NCBI RefSeq assembly: GCF_003086295.3
Contig: NC_092055.1
Span: 123,233,484 to 123,297,483, forward strand
Source: Arachis hypogaea
Lineage: Eukaryota > Streptophyta > Magnoliopsida > Fabales > Fabaceae
Direction of reading: 5' to 3'
DNA: 64,000 nt
The translations under genes were made by a program, and so were the position numbers. The notes below the pieces were generated by a model. That model was given only the letters and a program-made list of their open reading frames with translations. It did no database searches and had not been told where the DNA came from. This document shows positions 12,291-23,124 of this stretch, in pieces (the stretch's first letter is position 1; every line of letters starts with the position of its first letter).

Positions 12291-13081
12291 ATCAGTAAAG
12301 TTAACCTGAATAGATGGCTCGGGCTCCATATGCACTCAAATCGGTGACTGGCTGTCTTGATCGTGGGTGACCCTACAGAACCCAGAAACGCTACTAGGTG
12401 GAGGCGGCGAAGTCGGAGGTGGCGAGGTGTGGTGGTCCTGTGTCGATCGTCGCCCGCCGGTGCTGTCTGCTGTGCTACACTGCTACTCTGTGGCTTTTGG
12501 GACAGTGGGTAACTGGGTGGTGGCGACTGGCGAGCCAGGCGAGGTGCTGTGTTGAGGGATTTTCATCTTCGTGGTGCACCGGCGGTGGGGGATCTGCTAT
12601 GTTCGGCAGTGGGATTTGGAGGAAGTAAGGTGTCGAGTCTCAAGGAGGTGGGTGGCTCAGGCTGGCTCTGTGGCTGGGTCTAGGTGAGTGGGTGTGCACT
12701 GTGCAGGCCGCAGAGGGCGAGGTGTGGTGGCTCAAGCAGGCTGGCAGGGCTCTGGGTCTTTGGGATTTTGGGGTTAGGTTAGGGTGGGCGATTTGGGGAG
12801 GGACTCGCGCAGCATAAGGTAACGTGTTTGCTATTTGGGGGGGTGGGGCTCTGGGGGGATGGGGTAGGTAGTTTTTAATTTTTAGGGTTTTGGGAAGACC
12901 GGTTCGGTTCGGTTAGGATTTTGGTGGCAAGAACCGAAAACCGAACAGAACCGCAAAAAAACAGCAAAACATCATTTTTTTCGATTTTTTTGGTTTTTGG
13001 TTATTTCGATTTTTGATTTTTTCGGTTCGGTTGGTCGGTTTAGTTCGGTCCGGATCGATTTTGAACACCCCTAGTTCTATT

Positions 13082-15508
13082 TACTACTTCAGTTTGACCA
13101 TCAGTTTGAGGATGACAAGTAGTGGAGTATAATAATTTTGTGCCTAATTTACCCCATAAAACTTTCAAAAAATGACTCAAAAATTTTACGTCACGATCAG
13201 AAACAATAGTTTGGGGAACACCATGCAAACGCACAACCTCTCTAAAGAACAGATCAGCAATATTTGTTGCATCATCAGTTTTATGGCATGCAATAAAATG
13301 AGCCATTTTACTAAATCTGTCTACCACAACAAAAATGCTATCTCGACCTTTTTTTGTTCGAGGCAAACCAAGAACAAAATCCATAGAAATATCAACCCAC
13401 GGATGCATAGGAATAGGTAAAGGGGCATACAAACCATGTGGTAAAGACTTAGATTTAGCCTGTTTACATGCAACACACTTAGCACAAAATTTTTCAACAT
13501 TTCTACGCATGCGTGGCCAATAAAAATGTTCAGATAACACATCCAATGACTTATGCACACCAAAATGACCCATAAAACTCCCATTATGTGATTCAAGAAC
13601 AAGTAAGTCCCTCACAGAACAAGCAGGCACACAAATTCTATTACCACGAAACAGAAAACCTTCATGTCTATAAAATTTGTTAAATGCACTATGTTCACAA
13701 GAAGCATAAATAGCAGAAAAGTCAGAATCAGTGACATACAAATCCTTTAAAAACTCAAATCCCAATAACTTAGAGGTAAGTGTAGTAATCAAAGCATACC
13801 TCCGAGATAAAGCATCAGCAACGACATTATCTTTACCTTGTTTAAAGGCAATCACATAGGAAAATGTTTCAATAAATTCCACCCATTTAGCATGTCTTTT
13901 ATCAAGCTTACCTTGTCCTTTTAAGTGCTTCAAAGATTCATGATCCGTGTGAATCACAAACTCCTTAGGTAAGAGGTAGTGTTGCCAAACCTCTAAAACC
14001 CGAACCAAAACATATAATTCTTTGTCATATGTTGAATATTTACGCTGAGCTAAATTCAACTTTTTACTGAAGAAGGCAATGGCTCGTTTTTCCTGCATTA
14101 AAACAGCACCTATACCGATCCTAGAAGCATCACATTCAATCTCAAAGGTTTTATCAAAGTTAGGTAAAACAAGAATAGGAGCAAAACACAAACAGTCTTT
14201 TAGGGTATGAAATACAATGTCTTGTTCCATTTCCCATTTAAATCCAACATCCTTTTTTATAACCTCTGTGAGAGGCGCAGCAATGGTAGAAATTTTTTTT
14301 ACAAATCTTCTATAAAATCCAGCTAACCCATGAAAACTTCGTACCTCAGAAGCATTCTTAGGCGTTGGCCATTCACGAATAGCCTTTACCTTTTCCTCAT
14401 CAACTTCAATTCCACTCGCACTCACAACAAAACCAAGAAATATAACTCGATCAATACAAAAAGTGCACTTTTTAAGATTAGCATATAATTTTTCTTTTCG
14501 AAGCACTTCCAAAACAGCTGAAACATGTGACAAGTGGTCATCCAAACAAGTGCTATAAATGAGAATATCATCAAAATAAACAACAACAAATTTATCCAAA
14601 AAGTCCCGCAAAACATGGTTCATTAGACGCATAAAAGTACTAAGGGCATTAGTTAACCCAAAAGGCATTACTAACCACTCATATAACCCATGTTTTGTTT
14701 TAAATGCAGTCTTCCATTCATCCCCTGGTTTTATTCTAATTTGATGATACCCACTTTTCAAATCAATTTTAGTGAAAATGCATGCACCATATAACTCATC
14801 AAGCATGTCATCTAACCTAGGGATAGGATAACGATACTTTACCGTAATTTTATTGACTGCATGACAATCCACACACATTCGCCAAGTACCATCCTTCTTT
14901 GGAACCAACAAAACTGGTACAGCACATGGACTCATACTCTCCCGGATGTGACCTTTGGCTAATAACTCCTCCACTTGCCTTTGAAGCTCCTTTGTCTCTT
15001 CAGGATTACTCCGATAGGCTGGTCTATTAGGAATGCTAGCACCAGGAATAAAATCAATTTGGTGCTCAATCCCACGTGGTACGTCAGTAGGGAAGACATC
15101 GGCAAATTCCTGCAACAAAGAGACAAAGCTATTTGGCAAATTTGGGTTAAGGTCAGTGTCAGAGAATAAAGTATCCCTAAACCGAATCATAAACAAAGCT
15201 TTTTTGCCTATTAAAGCACTCTTTAAATCTCTCTCTTTTGCAAAGAAACACAATTCGCTCTCAACTTTCTCAATTTTTTTTGTATTTGTACTACTCTCAT
15301 GACATGGACTCTTTTCTTTCTTTTCACTCACCTTTGGGCCTTTTGCTATATTCTTTTTTCTCATAGCCTCTTTTTTCTCAGATTTTTTTGTGATCTCACA
15401 TCCCATGTTCCCCTTGGTATCCTGTTGAAGCTTCAACTGGTCAAGGTAAACCTCCTTAGGTGATAAAGGAGCAAGAGTGATCTTGCGACCATTAAAATCA
15501 AAGGAGAA
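13082..15508 (-). pseudogene. Gypsy pol: reverse transcriptase, RNase H, integrase (N-terminal and core)
   Basis: From high to low coordinates: a linker; reverse transcriptase with the catalytic YFDDIL box and MPFGLTNA; RNase H ([32 protein letters not shown]); the integrase zinc region; and the core with D in [10 protein letters not shown] in VSDRDVKF and E in QTDGQTEV. The frame has no lesion from 15508 to the hAT boundary at 13082, where it is cut. A TGA at 15509-15511 separates it from gag-protease; without that stop the same frame continues. Normally this would be one polyprotein made from genomic RNA in the cytoplasm. Confidence 0.88.
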
Positions 15509-16897
15509 TCAATTCGTGTAACCATCATGAAATGCTCGACGGTCGAACTGCCAAGGTCGCCCCAATAATAAATGACAAGCTTGCATTGGCACCACATCAC
15601 ACAATACCTCATCAACATACTTGCCAACAGAGAATGCAATTGTCACCTGTTTGTCAACCTTGATCTCTCCACTGTCATTCAACCACTGCAATGTATATGG
15701 TTTAGGATGTCGAACACATGTCAAACCCAATTTCTCCACCATAAGTGTACTAGCCACATTAGTCCAACTCCCGCCATCAATAATTAGACTACACACTTTT
15801 TCACCCACCAAGCATCTAGTGTGAAAAAGATTGTGGCGTTGCTCGAGACTTTCTTCTTTCACCTGCAAATTCAAAGCACGTCTAACAACAAGAGATTCAC
15901 CATGGACTGCATACTCAACATCACCATCAGAACAATCCTCCAAAGATGACATGCTATTATGATCAGAGTCATCACCATGATCAGAATCAGACACAATATC
16001 ATCACCTCTAATAACCATCAATCTCCTATTTGGGCAATCACTAGCATAATGACCCATACCATGACACTTGAAGCATTTAATATCTCGATGTCTAGAAGTA
16101 GCAGAAGAAGAGTTAGAATTACATTTCTTCTTCGTAGCATCAAGCAATGCATTAGATTCAACACCCTTAGTCTTTGTTGTATCGGCACTACGAGACTCCC
16201 ACTTTGGATTAGCATGCGATAATCCTCTTGGTGCTCTTCTTTGTTGTTGCCTCTCCACCTTCATTGCCATACTGACCAAATCCTCCATCTCCACATAATG
16301 ATGTAACTCCACCACATCAGCAATTGCTCTATTCAAACCATCCACAAATCGTGCCATAGTAACCTCAGTGTCCTCTTCTATGTTGGCAGTAATCATAAGC
16401 ATTTCCATTTCCTTATGGTAGTCTTCAACGGACTTAGAGCCTTGAGTTAGTCGATGTAACTTCTAATGCACTTCCCTGTAGTAGTACGAAGGCACAAATC
16501 GTTTCTTCATGAGGCGCTTCATAAGATCCCAAGACTCTATAGGGTGATCATCATTCCGCCGTCGTGTCTTCACTAGTTCATCCCACCAAAGCAAGGCATA
16601 GTCAGAGAATGCAACTGCTGCCAAACGAACCTTCTTTGCCTCAGAGTAATTATGACAAGCAAAAATTCTTTCCACCTTACGTTCCCACTCCAAATAAACT
16701 TCAGGATCATTTCTCTCTTTGAATGGTGGTATTTGCATCTTGATGGCGTTGATATTTCTATCTTGACTTTTATGTCGATGTGTTATAACCCCATCAGAGT
16801 CATCATCAGAAGGTACATGATTCTGACGCCGATTTCGGAAAGGTCCTTGTTTAGTAATCTTGGATAGTGTCTGTGTCACCTCTTGCTTCCATGTCAA
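15509..16897 (-). pseudogene. Gypsy gag-protease
   Basis: The N-terminal gag part (16463-16897) contains MQIPPFKERNDPEVYLEWE and DYALLWWDEL, typical of plant gypsy gag. A TAG at 16463-16465 interrupts it, after which the frame continues with a CCHC zinc knuckle (CFKCHGMGHYASDCP) and an aspartic protease (LIIDGGSWTN). An ATG near 16930 opens only a short frame offset from gag, so the N-terminus may also hold a frameshift. The frame ends at the TGA at 15509-15511. Confidence 0.85.
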
Positions 16898-16929
16898 CTA
16901 AAGTATCTTTGAAATGAGCTGCCATAACA

Positions 16930-17735
16930 ATGAATCTGTAAAAAAAATGTTATAAAAGGACCTCACAAGCACTCACTCACGTGTTTCACTCAAAGATGGA
17001 CACTCGTGTTTATTCTCAAAATTGGCTTTTACCCTCTATTGAACTTATCACTCTTGCCTTTTACCACTCTTGAATCTCTTTGACTGTTGCACTTTAGAAA
17101 TCAAATAAAATAAAAGATAGAGAAAATCCGACGCAACGATAAGAGGAGAAGATGGACAGAATAATAAAAAGGGACAAAGACACAAAAGACAAAAGATAAG
17201 AATAATAAAAAAAAATAAAAATAATAAGAATAAGAATAATAATAACGTACGTAATGATTTTTTTTTGAGACTGTTGCTTCGTTTTTTTTATATAAGAACA
17301 TAACGCTTTTTTTTTGTGTTTTGTTTTTTTTAATAGTGCTACTGTGTAAACTTCAAAATATGCACTCTCAAGTATGTAGTCTTTTTTTTTTTTGATTTTT
17401 TTTTGGGTACTCAAGGTGTGTTGGCAAAAAAAAATTTACTAATAATAAGAAGAAACTTCAAAGGGCGTACTCTTTTTTTTTTACGAATAATGAGAAGAAT
17501 GATAATAAAATAATAAAAAGGAAGGACAAAAAGAATAATGATGAACACAAAGGCAGCAAGGAAAGAAAATAATCCTAGGAAAAGGAATTAAAAGCCAATC
17601 AACAAGAAAAGAATAAGATGTAAGGATAAAGTGACTATGCGTGGCTGGAAGTTTTTTTTTTAATTTATATAGAACACAAAAAGGGTGAACGTAGACTAAT
17701 GAAAATTAATCTAATACCTGAAATCTGATACCAAA
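16930..17735 (-). other. Untranslated leader of the CRM-like element
   Basis: Between the primer-binding site and gag lies about 800 bp of A/T-homopolymer-rich DNA. Apparent open frames here are low-complexity (runs of K, Y, F) and not credible genes. Confidence 0.6.
17724..17733 (-). other. Primer-binding site, initiator tRNA-Met type
   Basis: Two bases inside the 5' LTR the minus strand reads TGGTATCAGA, matching the 3' end complement of initiator tRNA-Met. Similarity fades after 10 bases (TTTCAGG follows). Confidence 0.7.
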
Positions 17736-18294
17736 TGATACGGAACGTAACCCAGGATAAGATAGAAGATCAAAGAAAGGGACTCCTCTACCTCAATTTG
17801 ATTTCCTGATGCAACAGTTAAGGGAATCACTCTACCTCACATGTTCACACCCAAGTTTCTCAAAGAAACTCAAAGAAAATTTCATTCATAAAAATTAAGA
17901 AAAAAATGGCTACTAGATTTTAGAGGGTTTTTATACCTCTTAAAATTAAATCCCTAACTCATAAGTTCACTAGAATAAAATATGGGCCAAATCATAGTTG
18001 GGCCTAAAATAAACAAATAACAAAAATAAAATAAATATAGAATAAATTCTAAGAAAGTGATGTCTCTTTTAATTCATCTTGACTAATGAGAGTCTTCAAT
18101 GCATCTTGTAAAATAGTAAGACGTGTGACTTTTGATAATCGTTAATCATTGTCTTGCCCAATTCTTGATGCATCTCCTGAACACATGATTTAGCCATATT
18201 TGCAAAATCTTCTTTTATTCTCTTAGTTGTTGCTCTTGTAATTGGACCAATTAGCATATGACAGTTCTCAGTTTGTCCCATAAGGCTCGTATCA
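17736..18294 (-). repeat. 5' LTR of the CRM-like element (559 bp)
   Basis: Bounded by TGATACGG and CGTATCA and followed by the GTTGG duplication at 18295-18299. It matches the 3' LTR closely outside the extra gag segment, with a handful of substitutions, suggesting a moderately old insertion. Confidence 0.88.
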
Positions 18295-18517
18295 GTTGGT
18301 TCATGAATGGTTCTGCATGTTTTGTTTTTTTTTCCCAAATAAATAAAACGACGTCGTTTTATTCGAACTGGTCGGCTACCGATCCAGTCTAATCTCCCGG
18401 TTCGACAGTTTTTAAACGATTTTTTCTCCAGGAATTATAAGTAGCGGATCAGACCATTTTTATTAACGAATCCCAGTTGAACCGGTTCGACTGGAGGTCC
18501 GGTCCGATTTTCAAAAC

Positions 18518-18796
18518 TTATATCCCAAGATGTTGCTTGTTTTTAGTTTTGTTTTCTTTTGGTCATAATGTTTCTCGTCTTAAAAAATAAAATAAAATAA
18601 AACAAAACAGATATAATATATTAATATTGCCAATTGGACTAGCTCAATTGGTATAGAATTTTATGCTAATTTTTTCTTTTTCAGAATCCCAAATTTTAAA
18701 CCTTTCTGTGTACCAAAAAAAATATTAATATTAATATTAAAATATTAAATATAAATTATTGCCATATGTTATACATTTATATTATTATTAATAGAA
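18518..18796. other. AT-rich intergenic stretch, possible degenerate SINE
   Basis: Around 18640-18660, GGACTAGCTCAATTGGTATAG resembles a tRNA A box, but no convincing B box or target duplication is visible. Otherwise nothing is recognised. Confidence 0.3.
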
Positions 18797-19471
18797 GAGT
18801 AAATACCTAATTCGGTTCTTATCTATTTTTATAAAAAATAAGATGATTTTTGTCTAATAAAAAAAACACTTTGATTCTCAACCTTTTTATTTTGGAATAA
18901 TATAATCTTTTTGTTAAAAAAATATAAAGTAGTAACAAAAATTAATTTTTTAGAATTTTATTTATAATTTGAAAAATTCATTTACTGATGGCGGTTAAGT
19001 GGAGAAAAATTTTTATTAGAAGTAATATTATATGGAGAACAAGTAATTACAACACAAAAATTTTTCAAAGAGAAAAAAATAGCATCGAACAAGAAATAAA
19101 AGAAGAGAATTGTAATGTTGATGGCATTGGTATTGCTGTTAACGATGGTTGAGAAGATAATGATGATTATAAAATATAATTGCACAATAAAAATAGTAGA
19201 AGTAGAAATTATAATGATGAGGATGAAGAAGGTAGTAGTAATGGTGGTGTAGTTAGTCCTATTATTGAAAAGAATTTTGAAGTTTAAAACTCCACAAATT
19301 ATAAATAAAATCTCTCACAAAATTAACTTCGATTATTATTTATTGACTTTTTTAATTAAAAAATTGTATTGTCCCAAAATAAAAAAATCAAAGTGGAAGT
19401 ATCTTTTATTTTTGGACAAAAATTATCTTAATCGTCATAAAAATAGACAGAATCGAGTTAAATGTTTACTC
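18797..19471. mobile_element. Long foldback MITE
   Basis: The left arm starts GAGTAAATACCTAATTCGG; the complement of the right arm starts GAGTAAACATTTAACTCGA. Pairing continues for about 130 bases through TCTATTTTTATAA, GATAATTTTTGTC and CACTTTGATT words. The middle is non-coding. The superfamily is unknown. Confidence 0.65.
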
Positions 19472-19552
19472 TTAACCGGAGCAAGCAGGATTTTGGTTCC
19501 TAGGGTGGGCTTCATTCCTTCAGTGACCACATGTTCTAATTTCTTCTAATAA

Positions 19553-19566
19553 CTAAGGATCGTTCC
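19553..19566. other. SINE target site duplication (left)
   Basis: CTAAGGATCGTTCC here and CTAAGGATCGTCCC at 19749-19762 flank the SINE and differ at one base. A 14-bp duplication fits LINE-type target-primed integration. Confidence 0.8.
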
Positions 19567-19748
19567 AAACCAAGTTGGGTTGGTCTAGTAGTTAGCTCAT
19601 TAATTCGTTTAAGTAAGTGTCGGGAGTTCAAATTCCACCTTATGCCTGCAACAGCCTATTGACCAGCGACAAACTCTTAAATAGAGTTACGATCCGCAAT
19701 AGATTAGTCTTTGACCTGATGAACCGGAGGATACGTTAGAAAAAATAC
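19567..19748 (+). mobile_element. tRNA-derived SINE
   Basis: The 5' part has a pol III A-box-like GGTCTAGTAGTTAGCTCA and a B-box-like GGGAGTTCAAATTCC at tRNA-like spacing. A unique tail (GCAACAGCCTATTGACCAGCGACAAA...) ends in a short A-rich stretch. A near-perfect 14-bp target duplication flanks it. Such elements have no protein and depend on a LINE partner. It resembles legume SINE families. Confidence 0.8.
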
Positions 19749-19767
19749 CTAAGGATCGTCCCATGCA

Positions 19768-20165
19768 CACATGTTGCGTTTGTTTACAGGGACGGGACAC
19801 TGAGACAAAGACACAAAGACACAAAATCGTGTTTGACAGATGAGACATAGATAGAAATATTGTGTCCAGAAACATTGAATTAGTACATTTTGTGTTCATT
19901 CTGACGGAAAGAACCAGAGACACTAACAAAGAACAAAACTTATTTTTTATTTTTTCTTTCATTATTTTTGATAATTTTTCATAATTATATTTGTCATTAT
20001 TATATTTTTCTTCTCAGATATTTTAAATAAAAAAATAAAATAAATTATATTTTTATAATTTGTTTTAATTTACCACCAAATAAATATAAAAATACAAAAT
20101 TTTGTGTCTCTATTAATGTCTTGTCTTTATCCTGATTTCAGATTCAAACACTGACACAAGGAACA
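19768..20165. mobile_element. MITE with degenerate inverted ends
   Basis: The left end GCGTTTGTTTACAGGGACGG and the complement of the right end (GTGTTTGAATCTGAAATCAGG) are similar, and both subterminal regions are rich in GACACAAAGAC / GTGTCTC words. I recall similar elements as common in Arachis. It is non-coding; the exact ends are approximate. Confidence 0.5.
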
Positions 20166-20543
20166 GTACTCTGGAAATTCACGTCCCTGGAGTTGCTCTA
20201 AAATTAATTTTCACTCTCTCTCTCACTTCATGTACGAAGTTAGTCCACAATGTATTTTGGTCGGGTTATATTTAGTATACAAATAGCATTTCTTATTTTA
20301 GTCAAAACAACGTGGTTTGATCATTTTCACTCCATCTCTGGACCTTCACCTATGCAAAAATCTCTCACTTATGAGCCACACATATCTACATCTTAAATAG
20401 TTTGTCTTTATGTTCTTTTGAGCATACCTTGCCTTTCGCTTCAGTTAGTTGCTTAGTTCCATATGCTAAAAACTACCAGGAGAGAAGAGCATAGTCCAAC
20501 AAAAAGTGAAAAGCAAGACAAAGTTTCCTAGCTATCAAGAGCG
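20166..20543. other. Upstream region of the PUP pseudogene
   Basis: No gene is recognised. It contains CTCTCTCTC runs and would include the former promoter of the purine-permease pseudogene. Confidence 0.4.
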
Positions 20544-21916
20544 ATGGTTGAAACTGATGGAAGGGAAGAACAACCAAACCAGTCATCCACCATGAAGACA
20601 ACTAAAATTTTTCGTCTCATTACAAACTCCACTCGTTATGCGCCTCTACTTCATACACGGCGGAAAACGCATCTGGCTCTCTAGTTTCCTCGAAACCGCC
20701 GGCTTCCCGGTCATGCTCATTCCCCTTTCCATTTCCTATATACATCAAAGATGCAACAAAACAACCAACTCTGCAAAACCAAAGCTTATCTCTATGCCTA
20801 CGGTGTATCTCTTCTTCCAGTGTCCACTTTTTGTCTTATACAGGCCTCCCACCTCTCTTTCACTGCCGTCTTCGCTTTCCTATTGGTGAAGCAGAAGTTC
20901 ACGGCTTATTCGGTGAACTCCATAGTTCTGTTGACCATTGCTGCTGTGGTTTTGGCCCTACGGTCCAGTGGGGACCGTCCTCACGGTGAGTCCACTGGGA
21001 AGTACATAGTTGGTTTTCTTATGATTGTAGCCGGGGCTGCATTATACGGGTTTGTTTTGCCTCTTGTGGAGTTGGTTTACAAGAAGACCAAGCAACATAT
21101 CACTTATTCTTTGGTCATGGAGATTCAATTCGTTATGTGCTTCTTTGCCACTTTTTTCTGCACTATTGGGATGATAATAAATAACGACTTTAAGATCTGT
21201 TACCACTTTATTACCCCAAGAATTATATACATTTTAAGAAATACTTGCATGCATGCTCGTGTGGTTTATTTAATGCTTTCTCTAAAAACTTTTCCAATCC
21301 CTTGTTAGTAATGAATAAGGTTAGAGAAACACTATTTCCGTCAATTTCAACCAATATTATAGTAGGTTGTCAAACAAATTTGGTATAAACCTTACCGCAT
21401 TTATGATGAGTTTTTATTAAGTTTGGATTTCGAATATTCTTATTTTTAAGAATTCGAATACTCTTTTCCTTCTGTTGAATGTTAGCTGCAATGTTAGTGC
21501 TTAGTGGTATAATGTTGCCTTTTAAGATTTTCTCAATTTGTAATGTTTAAGACAATTTTGGGAATTTCGTTTTGCAGGTGATTCCACGAGAAGCTAGAGA
21601 TTATGAGCTTGGAGAAACAAAGTACTATTATGTGTTAGTGTGGAGTGCTATGATGTGGCAATTTTTCTTCTTGGGAGCAATAGGAGTTATCTTCTGTGCC
21701 TCGTCATTGTTGTCTGGGATTATAATTGCCGTGTTTCTGCCTGTGATCTTGTACAAGGAGAATTTTGAAGCAGAGAAGGGGGTTGCTCTGGTACTTTCTC
21801 TATGGGGCTTCGTGTCCTACTTCTATGGAGAGATCAAACAAGAATGGAAGAGGAACAAAAATCACCGCCTCAATACAGAGCAAGTTCAGTGTCCCCCTCT
21901 CTCTCTTATTCCATGA
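20544..21916 (+). pseudogene. Purine permease (PUP-family transporter) pseudogene
   Basis: PUPs are plasma-membrane proton-coupled carriers of adenine, cytokinins and related compounds with about ten membrane helices. Pieces match plant PUP1/PUP3 types: [20 protein letters not shown] (20638), [69 protein letters not shown], then a second exon (21578-21916) with [13 protein letters not shown] and [14 protein letters not shown]. Lesions: the leader frame from ATG 20544 is offset from the conserved frame; a deletion and frameshift near 20790-20800 removes a helix; the exon 1 donor appears mutated (AAG-AT where AAG-GT is expected); and about six residues are missing after IIIAVFLPV. It is almost certainly non-functional. 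Confidence 0.88.
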
Positions 21917-22485
21917 TTGACAAGTCAGTCATTGTCATGATTTCACCATCTTAGGTTGCTTCTGCTTCAATTGTCAATATAGCAGGTCGCCCTGGGGCCC
22001 ATGATCTTGACTAAACAAGGAATATCCATTCCCATCTTTTCAACAATGGCGGTCCATTATCATCCTTAGATGGTAACATCTTTACCATTGAATGTACTTA
22101 GTAGTAAGAAATTCTAGTTTATAATACTTCTTTGGATAAATACATCTGAATTTAATTTGGTATATATTTGAATCAAACAATTAATACACAGTTCATCCTA
22201 TATTGATTCATAGAAATACCAAATTTCTGAATCAACAGAAAAAGGAAAGGATAGAGGAATTATATTTTGTAAAACTTGATTAATTGCCAATTAGCCTATC
22301 AAAAGAATGTAATTTGTGGTTATATTATTTGAAGTATAACAATGGATTGAAGAAGGCAACACTTGGGAATAGTTACAAGATTATCGCACCAAATTTAAGA
22401 TATTGAAAGAATAAGAGAAGAAAAAATGATGCACAACATGTTCTCATCTCTGTTCTGAATACCATGATGATGGCCTAAGAATTAA
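21917..22485. other. Intergenic, nothing recognised
   Basis: AT-rich sequence between the permease pseudogene and an exon-like frame on the other strand. It may hold the 3' UTR remnant of the permease (21917-22100). Confidence 0.4.
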
Positions 22486-22612
22486 TCAGAAGGGTCCTCG
22501 TGAAATTTTCGTAAGTATTGAAAAAGGAACTGGCGCCAAGAAATAGCTTCGTACAACTACAACTTTATTTTCAGTAATCTGAGCACCCACTCCTTGCTTC
22601 ACTATATCATAT
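22486..22612 (-). other. Exon-like open frame of unknown gene, with stop
   Basis: After an acceptor-like GTTGTGGCAG, an open frame of 42 codons including the stop runs through QGVGAQITENKVVVVRSYF and FSILTKISRGPF to TGA at 22486-22488. Its composition is protein-like compared with the surrounding AT-rich DNA, but I do not recognise the family. It could be the last exon of a minus-strand gene or chance. Confidence 0.25.
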
Positions 22613-22792
22613 CTGCCACAACGGAACAAAAGTGAGCAATAAGCATAGTTATCTAGAGTTACAAATTAATAGGCCAATGCCCGATTCAATAAGGAGTCCT
22701 TGGACCAATCTATTAAATGCACCCATTTTGATATTCAATTGTTACCAACAATTAGCTGCAAACAGAAGGAACTAAAACATCATTTGATTTTT

Positions 22793-22928
22793 CCTAGTAT
22801 CTCCTAGTATTAAGGGATCTAATTCTGTTGTATCTCCTAGGGGATCTGATTTCCGTACCTATGTATATATATATTGACGCTGAGAGATGATCCTCTCAAG
22901 GGAATTCATCCAAAACACAATTATTTCA
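22793..22928 (+). repeat. 5' LTR of the copia element (left-truncated)
   Basis: Matches the 3' LTR from GATTCTGTTGTATCTCC to its end ATTATTTCA, but lacks the TGTTGAATATCAG start. Upstream, TCCTAGTATCTCCTAGTATTAAGG is a rearranged piece of the same LTR. Confidence 0.75.
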
Positions 22929-22931
22929 AGT

Positions 22932-22943
22932 TGGTATCAGAGC
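22932..22943 (+). other. Primer-binding site, initiator tRNA-Met
   Basis: TGGTATCAGAGC three bases after the 5' LTR is the standard copia match to initiator tRNA-Met. Confidence 0.9.
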
Positions 22944-23124
22944 GGGTTCCGACCCGGCTCTGGTTTCTATTTGTTTTTTTTCTTTTCCGGCTGCAATCTC
23001 TTAGCCGTGTTCCCTTTTCTCACCAGCTGACACTATCAGCTGTGTCTCTTCGTCAGAAACTGTTTTTCCGGCCCTCGTTTCCCTTCTGCAGGTGTTTTCT
23101 GGTAGTTTCTGAGTGTCTGCCATC

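Larger units (their letters stand above)
11152..13073. mobile_element. Non-autonomous hAT transposon inside the gypsy integrase gene
   Basis: Termini are TAGGGGTGTT and AACACCCCTA, with perfect 8-bp duplications GTTCTATT. Subterminal regions are full of GGTTCGGTTTGGTT and its complement, typical of plant hAT MITE-like elements. The 1,922-bp element encodes no transposase. Its middle holds many CAATAAACAAG words, a 92-bp tandem repeat, then a GC-rich block (about 12370-12850). Open frames in the GC-rich part resemble nothing I know. It interrupts codons for the integrase segment that resumes at 11143. Confidence 0.88.
9799..18294 (-). mobile_element. Ty3/gypsy LTR retrotransposon, CRM-like, complete ends but dead
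   Basis: The element is on the minus strand with LTRs at 17736-18294 (5') and 9799-10588 (3'), both TGATACG...CGTATCA, flanked by GTTGG. The order gag, protease, reverse transcriptase, RNase H, integrase is that of Ty3/gypsy. The RT resembles centromeric (CRM) retrotransposons as I remember them, and the polyprotein tail runs into the 3' LTR, a feature known from CRM elements. Lesions: three in-frame stops (10807-10809, 15509-15511, 16463-16465) and a hAT insertion in integrase. It is nested in TIR element copy A. The CRM assignment is by recognition only and needs a phylogeny. Confidence 0.85.
7922..18517. mobile_element. TIR DNA transposon copy A, non-autonomous, split by a gypsy insertion
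   Basis: The left end reads GTTCTAAAAACCGGACCG and the complement of the right end reads GTTTTGAAAATCGGACCG, giving imperfect terminal inverted repeats. Both subterminal regions are rich in GGTTCAATCGG / CCGGTTCGAC words. Without the gypsy element at 9799-18294 it would be about 2.1 kb. It has no transposase frame; inside are CAACAACAAA-like repeats and a GC-richer end (9540-9790). The left end and the 9470-9780 block both recur in copy B (36861-38340), showing a repeated family. I see no convincing target duplication, so the superfamily is open (hAT-like or Mutator-like). Confidence 0.6.

Noticed and set aside
12367..12628. Overlapping plus-strand open frames in GC-rich hAT core
   Set aside because: Glycine/tryptophan-rich compositional frames with no similarity I recognise; open only because stop codons are rare in GC-rich DNA.
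17094..17414. Open frames of 66-106 codons on the minus strand
   Set aside because: Low-complexity K/Y/F/I-rich translations of A/T homopolymer runs in the leader of the CRM-like element; no domain.
7901..18530. A 9-bp target duplication for TIR element copy A (TTACACAAT versus TTATATCCC)
   Set aside because: Only about half of the bases match; not used to assign the superfamily.
18640..18720. tRNA gene or second SINE near GGACTAGCTCAATTGGTATAG
   Set aside because: Only an A-box-like word; no B box, no cloverleaf, no target duplication.
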